The notes beneath the pieces were generated by a model. That model saw only the letters and a program-made list of their open reading frames with translations. It searched no databases and was not told where the DNA came from. A stretch of 64,000 nucleotides of DNA, from the NCBI RefSeq assembly GCF_024701375.2, contig NZ_CP113910.1, positions 5,208,001 to 5,272,000 on the forward strand, in the 5' to 3' direction. This DNA is from Streptomyces sp. KMM 9044 (GTDB lineage Bacteria; Actinomycetota; Actinomycetes; Streptomycetales; Streptomycetaceae). This document shows, piece after piece, positions 58,899 through 64,000 of this stretch. Within the stretch, counting starts at the first letter, position 1. Every line of letters starts with the position of its first letter. Position numbers and translations under genes: made by a program.

Positions 58899-59907
58899 AT
58901 GTTGATGACTCCGCCTCCTGCCCGCCGTGTCGCTGTCCGGCGTGAGCGTGGCCCGCTGCGCATGCGTGCGGTGGTGACGCAGGTGGTGACCAAGCGTCTG
59001 GGCGCTCTGCCCGTGGTCGCGGAGTTTCTGCATCGACTGCGGGTGGCCGATACCGTCGATGGGCTGTGTCCGGTGCGGGATCTGGCGCTGGCCACGCACG
59101 GCGAGGTGATCGAGGCCCTGGTCGCCAACCGGCTCACCAGCCCCCGGCCTTTGGTCCGTGTGGAGGACTGGGCCCGGACCTGGGCGGTCAAGGAGGTCAT
59201 GGAGCTCGATCCCGGGCTGCTCAACGACGACCGGCTCGGCCGCGCCCTGGACGCGATCGCCCCGCACCTGGACGAGATCACCGGATCGATCGCCGCCCGG
59301 GCGATCTGCGAGTTCGGGATCGACACCGCCACCTTGCACTGGGACATGACCTCGATGTCGCTGACCGGGGCCTTCGACCCCGAAGACCAGGACCCGGACT
59401 ATCCCACGGTCGCCTACGGGCACCCGAAGGACCGGCGGGTGGACCTCAAGCAGATCCAGGCCGGCCTGGGGATCAGCGCGGACGGGGCCATCCCCTGCTG
59501 GCCACCGCGGTCTCCGGCCAGAGCGGCGAGATCACCCAGGTGGTCTCGGCGATGGCGCGGTTCCAGAAGACCGCCGCCGTCAAGCGCTTCCTGATGATCG
59601 GGGACAGCAAACTGGTCTCCTACGACAACCTCACCGCGCTGTCCGGCGCGCAGGTCGAGTTCATCGCACCGCTCGCGGCCTCGGCCACCGACACGGCGGT
59701 GTTCGCCGCCCTCGACCCCGCCACCGCGGAGCGAGTCGACTACGTCCCGGTGCGGGTGGCCGACCGCCCCACCATGGACCGCCCCGACTACCGGGTCCTG
59801 GAAGACACCCACACCCTGACCGGCAAACGCAGAAGCGACCCGCCGATCACCGTGCGCCGCATCCTGGTCCACAGCGCCGGCAACGCCCTCGCGCAGGCCA
59901 AGGCCCG
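58899..59907 (+). pseudogene. IS1634-type transposase, frameshifted and truncated
   Basis: The first frame (from ATG 58899) encodes VVTQVVTKRLGALPVVAEFL, GEVIEALVANRLTSPRPLVR and DTATLHWDMTSMSLTGAFDP, up to about 59,496. A second frame then continues LLATAVSGQSGEITQVVSAM, FLMIGDSKLVSYDNLTALSG and VEFIAPLAAS, ending at AGNALAQAKAR near 59,907, where an IS21 end begins. IS1634 transposases are about 550 residues, so the last third is missing. Both the frameshift and the truncation make it inactive. About 250 bp upstream (58,646-58,898) shows no gene. Confidence 0.8.
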
Positions 59908-61067
59908 TGTCGGCGTACGGGCTCTGATGCAGGGGTCCGTACGGGCTGATGTACAGAGATCATCCGGCGTGTCCGTACGGTGCTCGGGGGTGATGGGAGG
60001 AGCCTGGCGCTGATCGTGTGCGGCGTTGAGGAGGGCTTGGGCGGGTGTTGCTGGAACCGGAGCGGTGGCTGGAGCTGCGGCGTTTCCGAGCTCTGCACGA
60101 GGCGGGCGCGACCATCTCCGAGATCGCCCGGGAGACCGGCCTGAACTGGCGGACGGTCAAGAAGTACCTGGAGAGCGACGGCCCTCCCGCCCCGCCGGCG
60201 CCGGCTCCGCGTTCCGATCTGGGCAATCAGGTGATCAAGCCGTGGGCGCATGTCATCGATGCCTGGCTGCGGGCCGAGATCCTGTTGAAGGCCGCGGTCA
60301 TCCATGAGCGCCTGGTTGAGCAGTACGGCTTCCCGCACCACTACCAGCGGGTGAAGATGTATGTGCAGCAGGCCCGTCCCAGGGTTGCGGAGGAGCTCGG
60401 TTTCACCCCGCGCGAGCTGGCGAAGCTGCATCGTCGCTTCGAGGTGGTTCCCGGGGCCCAGGCCCAGGTCGACTGGGGCGACGAGGGCAGGATCCTTACG
60501 CACATGGGCATCGAGAAGGTCTATTCCTTCCACATGGTGCTGTCCTACTCCCGGGATCCGTTCTGCTGTTTCACCACCAGTCAGAACCCGGCCTCGTTCT
60601 TCGAGTGCCACCGCCGGGCGTTCGCGCACTTCGGCGGGGTGCCCGGGGTGATCGTCTACGACCGGACCAAGACCGTCGTACGCCGTCACGTCGCACCCGG
60701 CGAGGCCGTGCCCCTGCACCCGGAGGCCGTCGCGTTCGCCGGGCACTACGACTTCGACATCGACGTCCTGGCCGCCTACCGCCCGACCGGGAAGGGGCGG
60801 GTGGAGCGGCAGGTGCGGATCGTTCGTGATCATGTGCTGGCCGGGCGGTCCTTCTCCTCGATCGAGGACATGGACGGGGCGTTCATGGCCTGGGTGCCCA
60901 GGCGCCGGGCGGTGACGCACCGCACCCACGGCGAGGTGATCGGGGTGCGGGCCGAGCGGGACCGTGCCGCGCTGCGAGCCCTGCCCGCCAAGCCCTATAT
61001 CGTCGCCGACCGCTTCCTTCGGCACGTCGCCAAGGACTGCCTGGTCGCCTTCGACGCCAACCTCTGA
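59908..61067 (+). mobile_element. Truncated IS21-type element
   Basis: The left end starts TGTCGGCGTACGGGCTCTGA and carries three spaced GTACGG motifs (59915, 59939, 59972), like the multiple terminal repeats of IS21. The element is cut within istA at 61,067 and has no istB or right end. Confidence 0.6.
60045..61067 (+). pseudogene. istA: IS21 family transposase IstA, C-terminally truncated
   Basis: 340 codons from TTG 60045. The N-terminal helix-turn-helix (ISEIARETGLNWRTVKKYLE) binds the ends. The DDE core is present: QAQVDWGDEGRILTHMGIEK (first Asp), GVIVYDRTKTVVRRHVAPGE (second Asp) and YRPTGKGRVERQVRIVRDHV (Glu). It breaks off at DCLVAFDANL, where IstA normally continues (YSVPxR), and the following sequence belongs to an RHS gene. 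An ordinary IstA is about 400-500 residues. Since istB is also missing, the element is dead. Confidence 0.85.
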
Positions 61068-62053
61068 GAAGCTGCCCGGCGGCTACACCCTCAAGCAGAC
61101 CGAGGACACCACCGGCGCGGCCATCGACCGGACCTACACCCGCGACAGCGACGGCACGATCGTCTACTCCGACACCGTGACCGAGTCCATCCACGGCCAG
61201 GTCGCCTCCCACGCGGGCTGGTCCGACCAGAACTACCGCTACGACAACTCCGGCCGGCTGACCGCGGTCGAGGACACGTGGAACACCGAGTGCACGCGCC
61301 GCGGCTACACCTTCGACGCACGCAGCAACCGCAAGTCCCTCACCTCAGCCAAGGGCGCCCCCGGCGCTGACTGCCCCACGACAGGAGGCACGACCACCAG
61401 CCACACCTACGACAGCGCTGACCGCATCGTCGACACCGGTTACACCTACGACGCGTTCGGCCGCACCACCACGGTCCCGGGCAACGGCACGATCGGCTAC
61501 TATGCCAACGACCTCGCCTACCAGCAGACCGCAGGCGGCAAGCGCCAGACCTGGCAGCTCGACGCCGACCTGCGCTTCCGCTCCTGGAAGGTCGAGACCG
61601 GCAGCGGCACCACCTGGACGCAGGAACAGTCTAAGATCAACCACTACGACAGCGACGGCGACAACCCCCGCTGGATCACCGAGGACATCACCAGCGGAGC
61701 TCTGACGCGAAACGTCGACTCCGCCTCCGGAGACCTCGTCGCCACCACCAGCAAGACCGGCAACACCATTCTCCAGCTCACCACCATCCACGGAGACGTC
61801 GCCCTCCCGCTCCCGCTGGACACGTCCCAGGCCCCCGTCGCCCTGGACGGCGACGAGTACGGCAACCCCCGTGCGGGCCAGGCGGCCACCCGCTACAACT
61901 GGCTGGGCGGCAAGCAGCGTTCCGCCGAGACCCTCACCGGTCTGACCCTCATGGGTGTGCGCCTCTACAACCCCGCCACCGGACGGTTCCTGTCCATGGA
62001 CCCGGTCTACGGCGGCAACCTGAACGCCTACGAGTACGCGCATGCCGACCCCC
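61068..62053 (+). pseudogene. RHS/YD-repeat gene fragment, 5' of the ISAs1 insertion
   Basis: The frame begins abruptly at SEKLPGGYTLKQTEDTTGAA and encodes YD repeats (YDNSGRLTAVEDTWNTEC, YTFDARSNRKSLTSAKGA, YTYDAFGRTTTVPGNG) to the RHS core end (GVRLYNPATGRFLSMDPVYG ... NAYEYAHADP). It matches about 42,000-42,980 of the N-truncated RHS gene closely in order and spacing. The left junction is IS21 istA sequence. The frame continues beyond the ISAs1 element at 63518. Confidence 0.88.
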
Positions 62054-63517
62054 CAGGGCCCCGGCGTTTGCCCGGGTCGTCCGGTTTGATCATGTGATGC
62101 CGTAGAGGCTGAGGACGAGGGTGCGTTCGGTGTGGGCTCGGCGTCCGGCGGCGGTGTTGACGTACCCGGCAAGCTTGAGCGCACCGCGGATCAGGTCGCG
62201 GACGGCGGCGAGGACCGAGGGCGTGTTGTGGGTCCTGACCTGGGACTTGTCCTCGTTGAAGGTCACATCGCGGCACCAGTGGACGGTGTTCTCCACGGTC
62301 CAGTGCCCGCGAGCCCAGGACGCGATCTCGGCGGCACTCGCCTCCTCGGCGGGCAGGTCGGTGATGGCGTAGACGGTCTCGCTGGACCACTTCTTCGCCC
62401 CTGTAGAGACGGCGTCTGCGCTGGATGCGCAGGACCTGGGCCGCGTGGGGGAAGAGCAGGCCGTTGACGGTGACGGCCTGGACGAGACGCTGTTCGTGGC
62501 GGCCGTGGCCGCGGGCGTCGTCGCGGTGGATGACGGGGATCTCCTTCCAGGGCAGGGAGTGGAGTTGACGGGCTTGGCCGCGCTGGTTGTTCTTGATGGT
62601 CAGCAGGTAGTGCGCGCCGCGTTCGTGCAGGTAGGTGGCGTGGTCGCGTGGGGCGTGGAGGGCATCGGCGGTCACGACCGCCCCCTGGGGGTCCGCGTCG
62701 TCGATCTGGTCGAGGAGGGGTTGGAACTCGGGGATTTCGTTGGTCTTCGCGCCGATCTCGTGGGAGGCGAGGGTGATGCCGTCGCCGTGCCGGACGGCGG
62801 AGGGCACGAAGACCCGGCTGCCGTCCGGGCGCCTCGCGCCGCGCAGGCACTTGCCGTCCACTGCGATCGCCCGGCGCCGGGAGCGCACCGGTTCGGCGCG
62901 GGCGGCCGCCCGGTGGGCGCGGCGCTGTTCGCGTTCGATGCCGCGGTCGGGCATGAGCGGCTCGGGAGAGTGGGACAGCAGGGGCCGCAGGTGGTCGTAG
63001 CCGGCCGCGCTGACCTCACCGGGATCGAGCCGCCCCAGAACGGTGCGCAAGGTTTTCTCGCTCGGGATCCGGTAGCGGCCGCGCAACGGATGGTAGGGCA
63101 GACCGAAAGCGGCCAGTTCCTCCGGCGTCGCACGTCGGCACCACTCCGCCGCCGCGGTGATGGAGTCATGGCCCGCCGGGGTCATCGCACAGACCACCAG
63201 GGCCAGCAGCGAGGAGACCCGGTAGCGCACCCCGCACGCCCCGCGAGGATCGGTGACCGACTCGAACTCGGCAACCGGGCCGCGGACTTGGCCTCGCGCA
63301 GCATCCGAGCCGAGGGCCTCCAGGCGGGGCGCCGGAGAGACGGGAACGACGGCAGGGGATGATGGAGGAACGAACACGGCACCTTCGTGGATCTTGCAGC
63401 GTAGAGAACTCCATGATCCACAGGTGCCGTGTTCATCTGCTTCCGGGGCCCGCCAGCATGATCAACCGGCCCAGGCCGGGGCGATCCGGGCAAACGCCGG
63501 GGCCCTGGCCGACCCCC
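62044..63517. mobile_element. ISAs1-family insertion with 10-bp target duplication
   Basis: Inverted repeats start CAGGGCCCCGGCGTTTGCCC at 62054 and its exact complement ends at 63507 (about 22 bp match). GCCGACCCCC flanks both sides (62044-62053 and 63508-63517). The element is 1,454 bp. Removing one duplication plus the element restores the RHS frame HADP-LNRFDLHGK. Confidence 0.93.
62090..63377 (-). pseudogene. ISAs1 family transposase with a frameshift
   Basis: From GTG 63377 the frame encodes an N-terminal domain (VTDPRGACGVRYRVSSLLAL, AMTPAGHDSITAAAEWCRRA) and the DDE core (RAIAVDGKCLRGARRPDGSR, GAVVTADALHAPRDHATYLH). Near 62,400, after QRRRRLYRG, the frame is lost. The expected continuation (VYAITDLPAEEASAAEIASW, then ENTVHWCRDVTFNEDKSQVR and LVLSLYGIT) lies in another frame, ending at 62090. 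One missing base in the run CGCCCCTG would explain it. This copy is inactive, or the break is a sequence error. Confidence 0.85.
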
Positions 63518-63744
63518 TCAACCGCTTCGACCTCCACGGCAAGCGCAGCTGGTTCAAGAAGCAATGGAGCCGCTTCAACAACAAGAGGCACCGCGTCGGA
63601 CGCAACCCCAACTGGCGTTCGATTTACTGGTCTGGCAAGTTCGCCGTCAGCACGGCAGCGCTGTTCTCACCGTTCGGCCGTGTGAAGACCGTCAGAAACG
63701 TGTGGAGGTCAGCGAAGAGTCCCCGTAAGACAGTCAAGCGATGA
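63518..63744 (+). pseudogene. RHS gene 3' end after the ISAs1 insertion
   Basis: The frame continues from the target duplication as LNRFDLHGKRSWFKKQWSRF and NNKRHRVGRNPNWRSIYWSG, ending AKSPRKTVKR. The about 65 residues after the RHS core are very basic and too short for most toxins, so this is either a truncated C-terminal domain or a small basic effector. No immunity gene follows; 63,745-63,808 shows nothing. Confidence 0.75.
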
Positions 63745-63808
63745 GGCAAGTCCGCAGGCAGGTTCATTGAGCCCTTCCCAGTAATGGATCATGACGTTGC
63801 GTGATCGT

Positions 63809-64000
63809 TCAGATGGTGCGGTCGTATTCGAGTTGGAGCAGGACGAGGGCTGCGGCGGCGATCTTCGTGATACGGCTGGGGTCGAGGCTGACCCTGCGCA
63901 GGGCCTTGAAGGTCGTCTTGAGCAGGGAGTTGGCGCGCTCGCAGACGCCGTGGATGCCGCGGATGACCTTGTTGTACGTCTGTTGCTCCTCGGTCAGCTC
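63809..64000 (-). CDS. DDE transposase (IS5-like, DDE_Tnp_4), C-terminal part, runs off the window
   Basis: The last 63 residues on the minus strand read ELTEEQQTYNKVIRGIHGVC, ERANSLLKTTFKALRRVSLD and ALVLLQLEYDRTI before the stop. The pattern YNK.I...R...ERAN..LK..F..LRR is the Glu-containing C-terminal block of HARBI/DDE_Tnp_4 transposases. The rest of the gene lies beyond base 64,000. Confidence 0.75.
   Translation of the reverse strand, partial: ELTEEQQTYNKVIRGIHGVCERANSLLKTTFKALRRVSLDPSRITKIAAAALVLLQLEYDRTI

Overview
This window looks like a Streptomyces chromosome. It is very GC-rich, codons end strongly in G or C, GTG and TTG starts are common, and dnaG sits next to an HrdA-type sigma factor gene. 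It divides into a conserved housekeeping half and a mobile accessory half.

Bases 1-24,983 are mainly core genes. They include an ArsR-like regulator, a sortase-type (LAETG) excalibur protein, two Tat-exported beta-propeller proteins, the nitrite reductase operon (FAD oxidoreductase, NirB, NirD), a TSUP permease, a class F-like sortase with a secreted partner, an assimilatory nitrate reductase, a SanA-like membrane protein, a CbiX-type chelatase (siroheme), dGTPase, a ferredoxin-reductase-like flavoprotein, dnaG and hrdA. The nitrite reductase, nitrate reductase and chelatase genes share a promoter layout: four pentamers at 11-bp pitch that resemble GlnR sites, a weak -10 hexamer, then exactly 7 nt to the start codon, which suggests leaderless transcripts. 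Between 9.7 and 12.2 kb lies a gene graveyard with an acyl-CoA ligase piece, a racemase piece, and an imine reductase fused to an OmpR-type DNA-binding domain. Three tandem 137-bp repeats lie just upstream of dnaG.

Bases 25.2-30.4 kb hold an IS1182-type element with perfect inverted repeats and a 6-bp target duplication, ISAs1 and IS4-like remnants, an IS5-type element and a scrap of a YD-repeat (RHS) gene. Bases 30.4-36.6 kb return to core genes: a heterodimeric ABC exporter, an FGGY kinase, a YtxH-like protein, two tRNA-Asn genes and one CAT-anticodon tRNA.

The 3' 24 bp of that last tRNA recur at 44,573-44,596. They bracket an integrative-element remnant with a truncated tyrosine integrase, an IS3 element, an N-truncated RHS gene and a candidate immunity gene. 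From 45 kb to the end is a polymorphic-toxin region. It holds a secreted DNRLRE/FG-GAP protein and, divergent from it, an RHS gene of about 2,307 codons split by an IS1380-type element whose precise loss would restore the frame. That gene ends in a HINT domain and a toxin, followed by an immunity gene, an orphan HINT-toxin cassette and a second immunity gene. Then come nested IS1634-, IS21- and ISAs1-type elements, the last inserted into a further RHS fragment with a 10-bp target duplication. The window ends inside another transposase gene.
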